DNA of 64,000 nucleotides. It comes from Magnetospirillum sulfuroxidans (lineage in GTDB: Bacteria > Pseudomonadota > Alphaproteobacteria > Rhodospirillales > Magnetospirillaceae). Below are positions 37,935 through 46,378 of the stretch, one piece after another (position 1 is the stretch's first letter; each line of letters starts with the position of its first letter). The translations under genes were made by a program, and so were the position numbers. Where the stretch lies: assembly GCF_018224925.1 (NCBI RefSeq), contig NZ_JAGTUF010000001.1, forward strand, positions 682,001-746,000, in the 5' to 3' direction. Below the pieces are notes generated by a model. That model made no database searches and was not told where the DNA came from. It saw nothing but the letters and a program-made list of their open reading frames with translations.

Positions 37935-40002
37935 GGGTCCCCGTCTTCTTCTTGCTGTTGCAGCCACAGCCGCCGCCGAATTCCGCCGTGCATTCCGCCA
38001 TGGTCTTGGAGGCGCGGCTGATCGGGTCGACCATATAGAAGTTGTCGATGGCCGAGGCCAACGGCTTGTCGCTCAAAGCGCCTTCAGCGCCGGCGCCGGC
38101 CCAGGTGGCGGCGGCAACCACGCCTTCAGTGGCGAACACCGCATTGCTGGCGACCATGCGCTGGCGCAGCTGCTTGACGGTGTCAAAGGCCAGCGGCTTG
38201 CCCAAGGCGTCGGACAATGCACGCACCACCTTCCAGTCTTCCTTGGCCTCGCCCGGCGGGAAGATGGCCAGACGAGTCCGCTGGACCCGGCCTTCGGTAT
38301 TGACGAAGGTCGCGCTTTTTTCCGTATAGGCGGCGGTGGGCAGGACGACATCGGCGCGATGCGCCCCGGCATCGCCATGACTGCCCAGATAGACGACAAA
38401 GGCATTGCCCAGCGACTTCATGTCGATTTCGTCGGCGCCAGCCAGGAACACCACCGAGATTTCCCCCGATTGTGCCCCGGCGATGATGCCGGCGGTATCC
38501 TTGCCACCGGCCTGCGGCACAAAGCCGACATCCAGGCCGCCGACACGGGCGGCGGCGGTGTGCAAGACGTTGAAGCCGTTCCAGCCATCGGCGATCACCC
38601 CGGTATCCTGGGCCAGCTTGGCGGCCAGGGCCAGGATGGCGGCGCCGTCTTCGCCGGTCAAAGCGCCCTGGCCGATGATGATCGCCGGCTTGGCGGCATT
38701 CTTCAGCACATCGGCGAACGGATGGTTCCCCGCGGCGATGGCCGCCAGCACCTGGGCGCTGTCGCCCAGCCAATCATGCTGGAAGGTCAGATCGGTCTTC
38801 GGACCGATGATCGCCGCCTTGAACCCACCCTTGAGCCAGCGCTTGCGGATGCGAGCGTTGAGCACCGGGGCTTCGATGCGCGGGTTGGAGCCGATGATCA
38901 GCAGCGCGTCGGCCTGTTCGATGCCGGCGATGGTGCTGTTGAACAGATAGGCGGCGCGGTTGCCGGCCGCCAGCTTGGCGCCGTCTTGGCGGCAATCCAT
39001 GTTGCCCGAGCCCAAGGCCGCCAGCAGATCCTTGAACGCCTGCATGGTTTCGACATCGGTCTGGTCGCCGGCGATGGCGGCGATCTTGGATCCGGCCAGA
39101 CCGTTCACCTTGGCGGTGATGGCGGCGAAGGCGTCGCTCCACGACGTGGCGGCCAGCGTGCCGTCCTTGCGCACATAGCAGCGGTCAAGGCGCTGACGCT
39201 TAAGGCCGTCGCAGGCAAAGCGCGAACGATCCGACAGCCATTCCTCGTTGATGTCGTCATTGACGCGGGGAAGGATGCGGATGACCTCGTTGCCACGGGT
39301 ATCGAGGCGGATGGCCGAGCCCAGCGCGTCCATGGCGTCGACGCTTTCGGTCTTCTTCAATTCCCAGGCGCGATAGGTATAGCTGGCCGGCTTGTTGGTC
39401 AGCGCGCCGACCGGGCACAAATCGATCAGATTGCCCGACAGTTCCGACGACACGGCGGCGCCGACATAGCGGCCGACTTCCAGGTGTTCCGACCGGCCCA
39501 GGCCGCCCAGCACCGGGGTCCCGGCGATTTCGGAAATGAAGCGGATGCAACGGGTGCACTGAATACACCGGGTCATCCAGGTCTGGATCAGCGGGCCGTA
39601 GGACTTGTCCTCAACCGCCCGCTTTTCTTCCTGATAGCGGCTGCGATCGCCGCCATAGGCCACGGCCTGATCCTGCAAATCGCATTCGCCGCCCTGATCG
39701 CAGATCGGGCAATCCAGCGGATGGTTGATCAGCAGGAATTCCATCACCCCTTGGCGGGCCTTGCGCACATTGGCGTTGTTGGTGTGCACCACCATCCCCT
39801 CGCCCACCGGCATGGCGCAGGAGGCAACGGGCTTGGGCATCTTTTCCACTTCGACCAGGCACATGCGGCAATTGCCGGCCACGGCCAGACGTTCGTGATA
39901 GCAAAAACGCGGGATCTCGATGCCGATGGTTTCGGCCGCCTGGAGGATGGTCACCCCGGCTTCGACTTCGATCTCGGTTCCGTCGATCGTCAGTTTGGGC
40001 AT
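37927..40002 (-). CDS. nuoG: NADH-quinone oxidoreductase subunit G
   Basis: The 691-residue peripheral-arm subunit. The N-terminal 2Fe-2S domain has CYHE and [11 protein letters not shown], then [10 protein letters not shown], and the 4Fe-4S ligands HxxxC ([11 protein letters not shown]). The C-terminal part is a molybdopterin-oxidoreductase-like fold without cofactor function. The C-terminus has an unusual CGCNSKKK tail. It lies 16 bases after nuoF. Confidence 0.96.
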   Translation of the reverse strand: MPKLTIDGTEIEVEAGVTILQAAETIGIEIPRFCYHERLAVAGNCRMCLVEVEKMPKPVASCAMPVGEGMVVHTNNANVRKARQGVMEFLLINHPLDCPICDQGGECDLQDQAVAYGGDRSRYQEEKRAVEDKSYGPLIQTWMTRCIQCTRCIRFISEIAGTPVLGGLGRSEHLEVGRYVGAAVSSELSGNLIDLCPVGALTNKPASYTYRAWELKKTESVDAMDALGSAIRLDTRGNEVIRILPRVNDDINEEWLSDRSRFACDGLKRQRLDRCYVRKDGTLAATSWSDAFAAITAKVNGLAGSKIAAIAGDQTDVETMQAFKDLLAALGSGNMDCRQDGAKLAAGNRAAYLFNSTIAGIEQADALLIIGSNPRIEAPVLNARIRKRWLKGGFKAAIIGPKTDLTFQHDWLGDSAQVLAAIAAGNHPFADVLKNAAKPAIIIGQGALTGEDGAAILALAAKLAQDTGVIADGWNGFNVLHTAAARVGGLDVGFVPQAGGKDTAGIIAGAQSGEISVVFLAGADEIDMKSLGNAFVVYLGSHGDAGAHRADVVLPTAAYTEKSATFVNTEGRVQRTRLAIFPPGEAKEDWKVVRALSDALGKPLAFDTVKQLRQRMVASNAVFATEGVVAAATWAGAGAEGALSDKPLASAIDNFYMVDPISRASKTMAECTAEFGGGCGCNSKKKTGTHG

Positions 40003-40018
40003 GTTGTCTCTAACCTCC

Positions 40019-41296
40019 TCAGGCCGCGCTGGAATTGCGGGCCCGGATCTTCTTTTCGATCTCGGGGCGGAAATTGCGGATCAGACCCTGGATCGGCCAA
40101 GCGGCGGCGTCGCCCAGAGCGCAGATGGTGTGACCTTCGACCTGCTTGGTCACTTGCTGCAACAGATCGATTTCCTCGATGGTGGCGTCGCCCTTGTCCA
40201 TGCGTTCCATCATCCGCCACATCCAGCCGGTGCCTTCGCGGCACGGCGTGCACTGGCCGCAGCTTTCATGCTTGTAAAAGCGCGACAGCCGGGTGATGGC
40301 GCGGACGATGTCGGTGGATTTGTCCATGACGATGACGGCGGCGGTGCCCAGACCGGAGCCGGCCTCGCGCAGACCGTCGAAATCCATCGGGCAATTCTCG
40401 ATCACCTCGCGGGTCAGCACCGGAGTGGACGAACCGCCGGGGATCACCCCCATCAGATTGTCCCAACCGCCACGAATGCCGCCGCAATGCTTGTCGATCA
40501 GCTCGCGGAAGCTGATGCCCATTTCCTCTTCCACATTGCACGGCTTGTTCACATGGCCGGAAATGCAGAACAGCTTGGTGCCGGAATTCTTCGCCCGGCC
40601 CAGGCCGGCGAACCACGCGCCGGAACGGCGCAGGATGGCCGGAACCACGGCGATGGATTCGACGTTGTTGACGGTGGTCGGGCAACCGTACAGACCGACG
40701 CCGGCGGGGAACGGCGGCTTCAGGCGGGGCTGGCCCTTCTTGCCTTCCAGGCTTTCGATCAGCGCCGATTCCTCGCCGCAGATGTAAGCGCCGGCGCCGC
40801 GATGGACGTAGAGATCGAAATCCCAACCAGAGCCGCAGGCGTTCTTGCCGATCAGACCGGCGGCATAAGCCTCGTCGATGGCCACTTGCAGATGTTCGGC
40901 CTCGCGGATGAATTCACCGCGAATGTAAATATACGAGGCGTGGGCGCCGATGGCGAACGCGGCCAGCAACGCGCCTTCGACCAGCTTGTGCGGGTCAAAG
41001 CGCATGATCTCGCGGTCCTTGCAGGTCCCCGGCTCGCCTTCATCGGCGTTGATGACCAGGTAATGCGGACGCGCCCCTTCGGTTTTCGGCATGAACGACC
41101 ATTTCATGCCGGTGCCGAAACCGGCGCCGCCACGGCCGCGCAGGCCCGAGGTCTTGACTTCCTCGATGATGGCGTCGCGGCCCTTGGCCAACAGCGCCTT
41201 GGTGTTATCCCAATCGCCGCGCGACTGCGCGCCCTTGAGGCGCCAGTCGTGGATGCCGTAGAGATTGGTGAAGATTCTGTCCTGATCGCGCAGCAT
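40019..41296 (-). CDS. nuoF: NADH-quinone oxidoreductase subunit F (NADH, FMN and 4Fe-4S)
   Basis: The 425-residue entry subunit binds NADH, FMN and cluster N3. The glycine-rich loop [16 protein letters not shown], the FMN-contact [18 protein letters not shown] and the cluster ligands [11 protein letters not shown] are present. The ATG at 41296 overlaps the nuoE stop by one base. Longer in-frame reading from upstream passes through nuoE in another frame and is rejected. Confidence 0.96.
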   Translation of the reverse strand: MLRDQDRIFTNLYGIHDWRLKGAQSRGDWDNTKALLAKGRDAIIEEVKTSGLRGRGGAGFGTGMKWSFMPKTEGARPHYLVINADEGEPGTCKDREIMRFDPHKLVEGALLAAFAIGAHASYIYIRGEFIREAEHLQVAIDEAYAAGLIGKNACGSGWDFDLYVHRGAGAYICGEESALIESLEGKKGQPRLKPPFPAGVGLYGCPTTVNNVESIAVVPAILRRSGAWFAGLGRAKNSGTKLFCISGHVNKPCNVEEEMGISFRELIDKHCGGIRGGWDNLMGVIPGGSSTPVLTREVIENCPMDFDGLREAGSGLGTAAVIVMDKSTDIVRAITRLSRFYKHESCGQCTPCREGTGWMWRMMERMDKGDATIEEIDLLQQVTKQVEGHTICALGDAAAWPIQGLIRNFRPEIEKKIRARNSSAA

Positions 41297-41901
41297 CACG
41301 CCTTCTCCGATCCGAAGGTAAGGTCGCCAAGGGTGGTCGGGCCACCCTCGGGGGCCGAGAACTGACGACCGCCCTGGGGACCAGGATTCGGCGTCTCGCC
41401 CCGCTTCAACGCTTCCAACACCGCCTTGGTGCTTTCCGGCGTCAGGTCTTCGTAATAATCGTCGTTGATCTGCATCATCGGCGCGTTGACACAAGCGCCC
41501 AGGCATTCCACTTCGACCAAGGTAAACTTGCCGTCTTCGGTGGTATCGCCCCAGTTGACGCCCAGAACCTCGCGCGCGGTCTCGCCGACACCGTCGGAGC
41601 CGCGCAGCAGGCAACAGATGTTGGTACACACCTGGACGTGGAACTGACCAACCGGTTTTTGGTTGTACATGGTGTAGAAGGTCACCACTTCCTGCACCCG
41701 GATCGGGGCCATTTCCAGCATCTCGGCGATATATTCAATCACCGGAATGCCGGTCCAGCCGACCTGGCGCTGGGCCAGGTCCAGCAACGGCATCACCGCC
41801 GATTGCTGACGGCCGGCCGGATACTTGGCGATGATTTTCTTCGCCTGTTCCAGGTTTTCCGCGGTAAAGGCGAAGCTGGTCATGTCTTGCTCTGTGCTCA
41901 T
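41296..41901 (-). CDS. nuoE: NADH-quinone oxidoreductase subunit E (2Fe-2S)
   Basis: The 201-residue subunit carries cluster N1a; the cysteine ligands lie in [11 protein letters not shown] and [10 protein letters not shown]. The first half is the helical domain [20 protein letters not shown] Pro/Gly-rich C-terminal tail (about 165-201) extends past the usual fold, as often seen in alphaproteobacteria. The ATG overlaps the nuoD stop by four bases (ATGA). Confidence 0.95.
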   Translation of the reverse strand: MSTEQDMTSFAFTAENLEQAKKIIAKYPAGRQQSAVMPLLDLAQRQVGWTGIPVIEYIAEMLEMAPIRVQEVVTFYTMYNQKPVGQFHVQVCTNICCLLRGSDGVGETAREVLGVNWGDTTEDGKFTLVEVECLGACVNAPMMQINDDYYEDLTPESTKAVLEALKRGETPNPGPQGGRQFSAPEGGPTTLGDLTFGSEKA

Positions 41902-43076
41902 CGGTCGATCTCGCCGAAAACGATGTCGATGGAGCCGATATTGGCCACCACGTCGGCCAGCATGTGTCCCTTGGACATCATGTCCAGCGCCTGAAGGTGG
42001 ACGTATCCCGGCGGGCGGATCTTGCAGCGATAGGGCTTGTTGGTGCCATCGGCGATCAGATAGACGGCGAATTCGCCCTTGGGCGCCTCGACCGCCGCAT
42101 AGACCTCGCCTTCCGGCACATGGAAACCTTCGGTGAACAGCTTGAAGTGATGGATCAACGCTTCCATCGACTTCTTCATTTCGGCCCGGGGCGGCGGCGA
42201 TATCTTGCGGTCGTCGGTCTTGACCGGACCTGCCGGCATTTCGCGGATGCATTGCTTCATGATCTTGATCGATTCGCGCATTTCGATCATGCGGATCAGA
42301 TAGCGGTCATAGCAATCGCCGACCTTGCCGACCGGCACGTCGAATTCCATGCGGTCATAGACTTCGTAGGGCTGGCTTTTGCGCAGATCCCAAGCGATGC
42401 CCGAGGCGCGCAAATTGGGACCGGTGAAGCCCCAATCCAGCGCCTGTTCGGCTGTCACCGTGCCGATATCGACGGTGCGTTGCTTGAAGATGCGATTTTC
42501 GGTCACCAGGGTTTCGATATCATCGACCACCTGGGGGAACTGATCGCACCAGACGTCAATATCTTCCAGCAGACCGGCCGGCAAATCCTGGGCGACACCG
42601 CCGACGCGGAAGTAATTGGCGTGCAAACGGGCGCCACAAGCGCGCTCGTAGAACTCCATCAGCTTCTCGCGTTCCTCGAATCCCCACAGCATCGGCGTCA
42701 TGCCGCCGACGTCGAAGACGAAGGCGCAGATGTTGAGCAAGTGGTTGAGGATGCGACCCATCTCGCAATACAGCACACGAATGTACTGGCCGCGCAGCGG
42801 CACGGTGACGCCCAGCAGCTTTTCCGCCGCCAGCACGAAAGCGTGCTCCTGGTTCATGGTGCCGACATAGTCCAGACGGTCGAAATATGGCGTCGCCTGG
42901 GTGTAAATCTTGTGTTCGATCAGCTTTTCGGTGCCGCGATGCAGCAGGCCGATATGCGGATCGGCGCGGTCAACCACTTCACCCGACATTTCCAGGATCA
43001 GACGCAGCACGCCATGGGCGGCCGGATGCTGGGGACCGAAATTGATGTTGTAGCTCTTGATCTGGGATTCGGCCAT
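41898..43076 (-). CDS. nuoD: NADH-quinone oxidoreductase subunit D
   Basis: The 392-residue peripheral-arm subunit, related to hydrogenase large subunits, helps to form the quinone site. It contains [37 protein letters not shown] and the quinone-site region [11 protein letters not shown]. nuoC is a separate gene, unlike the fused nuoCD of enterobacteria. The ATG at 43076 lies one base after the nuoC stop. Confidence 0.97.
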   Translation of the reverse strand: MAESQIKSYNINFGPQHPAAHGVLRLILEMSGEVVDRADPHIGLLHRGTEKLIEHKIYTQATPYFDRLDYVGTMNQEHAFVLAAEKLLGVTVPLRGQYIRVLYCEMGRILNHLLNICAFVFDVGGMTPMLWGFEEREKLMEFYERACGARLHANYFRVGGVAQDLPAGLLEDIDVWCDQFPQVVDDIETLVTENRIFKQRTVDIGTVTAEQALDWGFTGPNLRASGIAWDLRKSQPYEVYDRMEFDVPVGKVGDCYDRYLIRMIEMRESIKIMKQCIREMPAGPVKTDDRKISPPPRAEMKKSMEALIHHFKLFTEGFHVPEGEVYAAVEAPKGEFAVYLIADGTNKPYRCKIRPPGYVHLQALDMMSKGHMLADVVANIGSIDIVFGEIDR

Positions 43077-43077
43077 G

Positions 43078-43683
43078 TCAGCGGCTCCCCTCCGCCTTTT
43101 CGTCACCGGGCAAGGTCTGGCCTTCCCACGGCGACAGGAAATCGAAGCTGCGGAAATCTTGGACCAGCTTGACCGGCTCGTAGACGCAGCGCTTTTGCTC
43201 GTCGTCATAGCGCAGTTCGACGTGACCGGTCAGCGGGAAATCCTTGCGCAGCGGGTGCCCCTCGAAACCGTAATCGGTGAGAAGACGGCGCAGATCGGGG
43301 TTATCGGAGAAGATAATCCCGAACATATCCCAAGCTTCGCGTTCGAACCAGCCGGCAGCGCTGAACACGCCGACCACGGACGGCACCGGGGTTTCTTCGT
43401 CGGTGGCGACCTTGACCCGCACGCGCTGATTATGCTTGAGCGACAGCAGGTGATAGACGACGTCGAAGCGATCTTCGCGGCTCGGCCAATCGACGCCGCA
43501 CAGATCGACCAATTGCTTGAACAAGCACCCCGAATCGTCGCGCAGGAAGGTCAGCATCTTGACGATCGAAGGCGTGCGCACCACCAGCGTCAACTCGCCG
43601 ACGCGATTGACTTCGCTACTGAGCACGTCGTTAGGCAGGGCGGCGGCGATATAGTCGCCCAGGTCTTTGAGCACTTGCGTCAT
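43078..43683 (-). CDS. nuoC: NADH-quinone oxidoreductase subunit C
   Basis: The 201-residue 30-kDa subunit of complex I. The conserved C-terminal region is [20 protein letters not shown], followed by [20 protein letters not shown]. It has no cofactors and joins NuoD in the connecting fragment. It is 24 bases after nuoB, with a clear separate start. Confidence 0.97.
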   Translation of the reverse strand: MTQVLKDLGDYIAAALPNDVLSSEVNRVGELTLVVRTPSIVKMLTFLRDDSGCLFKQLVDLCGVDWPSREDRFDVVYHLLSLKHNQRVRVKVATDEETPVPSVVGVFSAAGWFEREAWDMFGIIFSDNPDLRRLLTDYGFEGHPLRKDFPLTGHVELRYDDEQKRCVYEPVKLVQDFRSFDFLSPWEGQTLPGDEKAEGSR

Positions 43684-43707
43684 GGTGTCTGACCGTCCCT
43701 GTCGTTT

Positions 43708-44268
43708 CTAGCGGAGGATGGTGCCGGTACGGCGGATTTTCTTCTGTAGCTGCAAGATGCCGTACAGAAGCGCTTCTGCCGTCGGCGGGCAACCGGGGAC
43801 ATAGATGTCCACCGGAACCACGCGATCGCAACCGCGCACCACCGAATAGGAATAGTGATAATAGCCGCCGCCATTGGCGCACGACCCCATGGAGATAACC
43901 CAGCGCGGCTCGGCCATCTGGTCATAGACGCGGCGCAGCGCCGGGGCCATCTTGTTGGTCAGCGTGCCGGCGACGATCATCACGTCGGACTGACGCGGGC
44001 TGGGACGAAAGACGACGCCGAAGCGGTCCATGTCATAGCGCGAACAGCCGGCGTGCATCATTTCCACGGCGCAGCAAGCCAGACCAAAGGTCATCGGCCA
44101 CATGGACCCGGTCCGGGCCCAATTGACCAACTTATCGACATTGGCGAGAACGAAGCCCTTGTCTTGAATTTCGTCGGTAACCAGCTTCAGGATGCTGTCC
44201 TGAGCCGCGCCTTGAGGCAGCGGCGCGGCGTGCGCAGGCGTCACCAGACCGGAATTGGTCACTCCCAT
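43708..44268 (-). CDS. nuoB: NADH-quinone oxidoreductase subunit B (cluster N2)
   Basis: The 186-residue subunit carries the terminal cluster N2. The tandem cysteines are in [10 protein letters not shown], with further ligands in [12 protein letters not shown] and [12 protein letters not shown]. The ATG at 44268 overlaps the nuoA end and has AGGGAG seven bases upstream; an ATG seven codons earlier would deepen the overlap without a better site. Confidence 0.96.
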   Translation of the reverse strand: MGVTNSGLVTPAHAAPLPQGAAQDSILKLVTDEIQDKGFVLANVDKLVNWARTGSMWPMTFGLACCAVEMMHAGCSRYDMDRFGVVFRPSPRQSDVMIVAGTLTNKMAPALRRVYDQMAEPRWVISMGSCANGGGYYHYSYSVVRGCDRVVPVDIYVPGCPPTAEALLYGILQLQKKIRRTGTILR

Positions 44269-44627
44269 TCCAAGGCTCCCTTTCGCCATTCATAGATGAA
44301 GCCGATGGTCAGCACCCCCAAGAACACCATCATCGACCAAAAGCCGAACATGCCGATCTTGCCGAGCGTCACCGCCCACGGGAACAAGAAGGCCACTTCC
44401 AGATCGAAAATGATAAAGAGGATGGCGACAAGATAGAACCGCACGTCGAACTTGGAGCGCGCGTCGCCGAAGGCGTCGAAGCCGCATTCATAGGCGGCGT
44501 TCTTGTCGGGATCAGGCTTTTGATGACCGACCAGCCACGAAGCGCCAATCGCAATGACGGATATGGCGACGGCAATTCCGATGAAGATCAGGATCGGCAG
44601 ATATTCGAGCAGCCAAGCTTCCATCAT
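44259..44627 (-). CDS. nuoA: NADH-quinone oxidoreductase subunit A
   Basis: The 122-residue membrane subunit has three helices. The conserved loop [20 protein letters not shown] is followed by [21 protein letters not shown], typical of NuoA/ND3. It is the first gene of the nuo operon, with AAGGG before the ATG pair. The 248 bases between it and tRNA-Asp must hold the nuo promoter, but I could not fix one with confidence. Confidence 0.96.
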   Translation of the reverse strand: MMEAWLLEYLPILIFIGIAVAISVIAIGASWLVGHQKPDPDKNAAYECGFDAFGDARSKFDVRFYLVAILFIIFDLEVAFLFPWAVTLGKIGMFGFWSMMVFLGVLTIGFIYEWRKGALEWE

Positions 44628-44875
44628 CCAGCCCTTATAGATTGGGTCCGCTTAAGACGCCCCCTCCTCTTCCGGCCTTGGGCGAACCTGTCCACCACAA
44701 GCAACCAACCCAAGGCGCGAACTGCACTTGGGCGAAGAAACTGGCGATGGAGCAACATTCCCAATCAGGCAACGGTGGAAGAGAGGCCCTCCCTGCAAGA
44801 CACTAGCCTCAAGCACGAGTGCCGGCCAGGAAAGATCGTCCTTTCGCGAAGAAAAAACAATCAAACCCTGGCTGA

Positions 44876-44952
<77 letters not shown>

Positions 44953-44979
44953 AACGCAGCCACCCGCGCGGGTAGGGGT

Positions 44980-45008
44980 TGTGTAAAGCAGGGCCAGGGG
45001 ACTGTCAA
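44980..45008 (-). promoter_or_regulatory. Sigma-70 type promoter of tRNA-Asp
   Basis: On the minus strand TTGACA (45003-45008) and TACACA (44980-44985) are separated by 17 bases. The -10 is 27 bases before the tRNA 5' end, leaving a short leader. Confidence 0.75.
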
Positions 45009-45156
45009 GCAAACATAGCCATTGCCAACAGCAAATTTGCCACAATCTGTTGTGTGTTGCGGTGCAACATGCCCCTCCCCCTCTGCCAACGGGTAGAGCC
45101 GGATGGGCCAAGCGGGTAGGTTCGATGTGGAAAACTTCCGTCGGTGGCCGCCCCCC

Positions 45157-45276
45157 TCAGATAAAGCGCAGACCGGTGATCAGGACCACGCAGACAAGCC
45201 CGCCGCCGGGTCCGCGACCAAATCTCATCGGCCGGGACCTTTTCATCTCCAGCCACCGGGAGCTCAGATCGTTCAT
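45157..45276 (-). CDS. Very small ORF with a strong ribosome binding site
   Basis: The 39-residue frame starts at ATG 45276 and has AAGGAG at a spacing of nine bases, one of the best sites in the window. The product begins MNDLSSRWLEMKRSRPMR, is basic in the middle, and ends in a hydrophobic stretch (LVCVVLITGLRFI) that could touch a membrane. I do not recognise it. It lies between the quinone-oxidoreductase remnant and tRNA-Asp. Confidence 0.45.
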   Translation of the reverse strand: MNDLSSRWLEMKRSRPMRFGRGPGGGLVCVVLITGLRFI

Positions 45277-45297
45277 CGCCACGGTCTCCTTATTATA

Positions 45298-45320
45298 GGG
45301 CCAGGCCGTTGGCCTGGCCC
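45298..45320 (-). terminator. Perfect GC hairpin after the oxidoreductase remnant
   Basis: GGGCCAGGCC and GGCCTGGCCC form a ten-base perfect stem with a three-base loop, eight bases after the remnant's stop. No T-run follows on the minus strand; TATAATAAGGAG comes next. It may be the old terminator of the oxidoreductase gene. Confidence 0.5.
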
Positions 45321-45327
45321 CCAAGCT

Positions 45328-45468
45328 TCATTCGGTCACGCCGATAACGATCTTGCCATGCGCATGACCGCCTTCGATGGCGGCATGGGCCTCCGCCGCC
45401 TGCCCCAGGGAAAAGCGCCGCTGATCAAGGATGGGCATCAGCTTGCCGGCTTCGACCAGGAGCGCAAG
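45328..45468 (-). pseudogene. Remnant of a zinc-type quinone oxidoreductase (C-terminal end)
   Basis: About 46 codons before the stop at 45328 match the C-terminus of the NADPH:quinone oxidoreductase / medium-chain dehydrogenase family: LLVEAGKLMPILDQRRFSLG, then AAEAHAAIEGGHAHGKIVIG. The rest of the gene (some 280 codons, including the NADPH-binding domain) is missing; upstream sequence up to 45600 has no family similarity. It is a decayed gene, probably truncated by a deletion or insertion near 45470. Confidence 0.75.
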
Positions 45469-45601
45469 GCAAGCTCCGAATGAAATTGCCCACTCCACGG
45501 CCTGGAAAACGGCCCTGGCGGGCACGACCCAGGGACAGCAGGGCTGTGCCCGTCCTGGGGAAGGGTTGATTTCGGTCGGGGTGCGGATTATCAAGTGTGA
45601 C

Positions 45602-45632
45602 GTGAAGGTGTGCTAACGGAGTACACCTTCAC
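45602..45632. repeat. Inverted repeat next to tRNA-Val
   Basis: GTGAAGGTGT and ACACCTTCAC are perfect ten-base arms around an eleven-base loop, 37 bases from the tRNA-Val 3' end. On the minus strand it could stop tRNA-Val transcription, though the following sequence has no T-run. Confidence 0.5.
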
Positions 45633-45668
45633 ACTCTGGATCACAGTGAAATCAACGCCTTAGAGGCG

Positions 45669-45744
45669 TGGTGGGCGGTGACGGGTTCGAACCGCCGACA
45701 TCCTGCGTGTAAAGCAGGCGCTCTACCGGCTGAGCTAACCGCCC
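45669..45744 (-). tRNA. tRNA-Val (UAC)
   Basis: The 76-base gene on the minus strand starts GGGCGGTTAGCTCAG and ends ACCGCCCACCA. The anticodon loop TTTACAC in the CCTGC/GCAGG stem gives anticodon TAC. The T-arm GGCGGTTCGAACCCGTC and the acceptor pairing are regular, with CCA encoded. Confidence 0.97.
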
Positions 45745-45759
45745 TCAGTCCAGACACGC

Positions 45760-45788
45760 TATGTACGGGGGATTGGCGAAAAAGGCAA
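45760..45788 (-). promoter_or_regulatory. Promoter of tRNA-Val
   Basis: On the minus strand TTGCCT (45783-45788) and TACATA (45760-45765) are 17 bases apart, 15 bases before the tRNA 5' end. A palindrome (45767-45794) covers the spacer and -35 box. Confidence 0.6.
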
Positions 45789-45794
45789 TCCCCC
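45767..45794. repeat. Palindrome overlapping the tRNA-Val promoter
   Basis: GGGGGATTG and CAATCCCCC form nine-base perfect arms with a ten-base centre. It sits between the hupB terminator and the tRNA-Val -10 box and overlaps the -35 box. It may be an operator or a second terminator arm. Confidence 0.6.
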
Positions 45795-45804
45795 CTGGGC
45801 AGAC

Positions 45805-45845
45805 AAAAAAGGGCCAGCGTCAACCCAAGCTGACGGCCGGCCCTT
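45805..45845 (-). terminator. Intrinsic terminator of hupB
   Basis: On the minus strand AAGGGCCGGCCGTCA pairs, with small mismatches, with TGACGCTGGCCCTT and is followed by TTTTTTGTC. It lies 18 bases after the hupB stop. Confidence 0.88.
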
Positions 45846-45862
45846 GTCGCAGCGGGCGGAGA

Positions 45863-46135
45863 TTACTGCACCGAATCCTTCAGACCCTTTCCGGCCTTGA
45901 ACTTCGGCTGCTTGGAAGCCGCAATGCTGATGGTCTCGCCCGTACGCGGGTTGCGCCCTTCCGAGGCGGCGCGGTCGGAAACCGAGAAAGTGCCAAAGCC
46001 AACCAAGCGCACTTCGTCGCCACCGGTCAGCGCAGCGGAAATGGCATCGAACACACCATCGACAGCCTTGGCGGCGTCGGCCTTGGACAGGCCGGCGCTG
46101 GTGGCGACCGCAGTCACGAGATCATTTTTATTCAC
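45863..46135 (-). CDS. hupB: DNA-binding protein HU (beta type)
   Basis: The 90-residue nucleoid protein has the HU fold: MNKNDLVTAVATSAGLSKAD at the N-terminus, GFGTFSVSDRAASEGRNPRTGE in the DNA-binding arm and KFKAGKGLKD near the end. The start is GTG at 46135 with GGGGG upstream; an ATG further upstream would add unrelated residues. HU bends DNA without sequence preference. Position after lon is standard, and it has its own promoter and terminator. Confidence 0.97.
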   Translation of the reverse strand: MNKNDLVTAVATSAGLSKADAAKAVDGVFDAISAALTGGDEVRLVGFGTFSVSDRAASEGRNPRTGETISIAASKQPKFKAGKGLKDSVQ

Positions 46136-46207
46136 CTGATGCCCCCTTTGCATATTGCCTCGACAAAAGCCGCTTGGGTCGCTGCTTTCCGAAAATAGCG
46201 AGGAAAA

Positions 46208-46236
46208 GTGTAATTCTCGATTTTTATCAGCGTCAA
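46208..46236 (-). promoter_or_regulatory. Probable promoter of hupB
   Basis: TTGACG (46231-46236) and TTACAC (46208-46213) on the minus strand are 17 bases apart, about 73 bases before the GTG start. The -35 is good, the -10 modest. A second TTGACG seven bases upstream could give an alternative. Confidence 0.5.
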
Positions 46237-46326
46237 TCGTCAATGCGCCGAAACACTTCGTTTTCCGCCATTTTGTCTATTTTCCGCGGGCAATATCGGG
46301 TCCTTACCCGATTCTGCAAACGACAA

Positions 46327-46352
46327 CGGCGACCGGATAATTCCGATCGCCG
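46327..46352 (-). terminator. Hairpin after lon
   Basis: CGGCGACCGGA and TCCGATCGCCG form an eleven-base stem with one mismatch and a four-base loop, 27 bases after the lon stop. On the minus strand it is followed by TTGTCGTTT, a weak T-rich tail. Confidence 0.6.
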
Positions 46353-46378
46353 CCACCGCATTTTGTAATTTTTCAAGA

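Noticed and set aside
36375-38021. Open frame of 548 codons on the plus strand opposite nuoI and nuoH
   Set aside because: Antisense shadow; no motif and unnatural composition.
37879-40296. Open frame of 805 codons on the plus strand opposite nuoG
   Set aside because: Antisense to nuoG, which has all its iron-sulfur motifs. No domain found.
41297-41629. In-frame upstream extension of nuoF
   Set aside because: It overlaps nuoE in another frame and is Arg/Gly-rich; the ATG at 41296 overlaps the nuoE stop as usual.
45292-45297. TATAAT on the minus strand as a promoter for the 39-residue ORF
   Set aside because: It abuts the ribosome binding site, so a transcript starting from it would begin past that site. 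Read-through from upstream is more likely.
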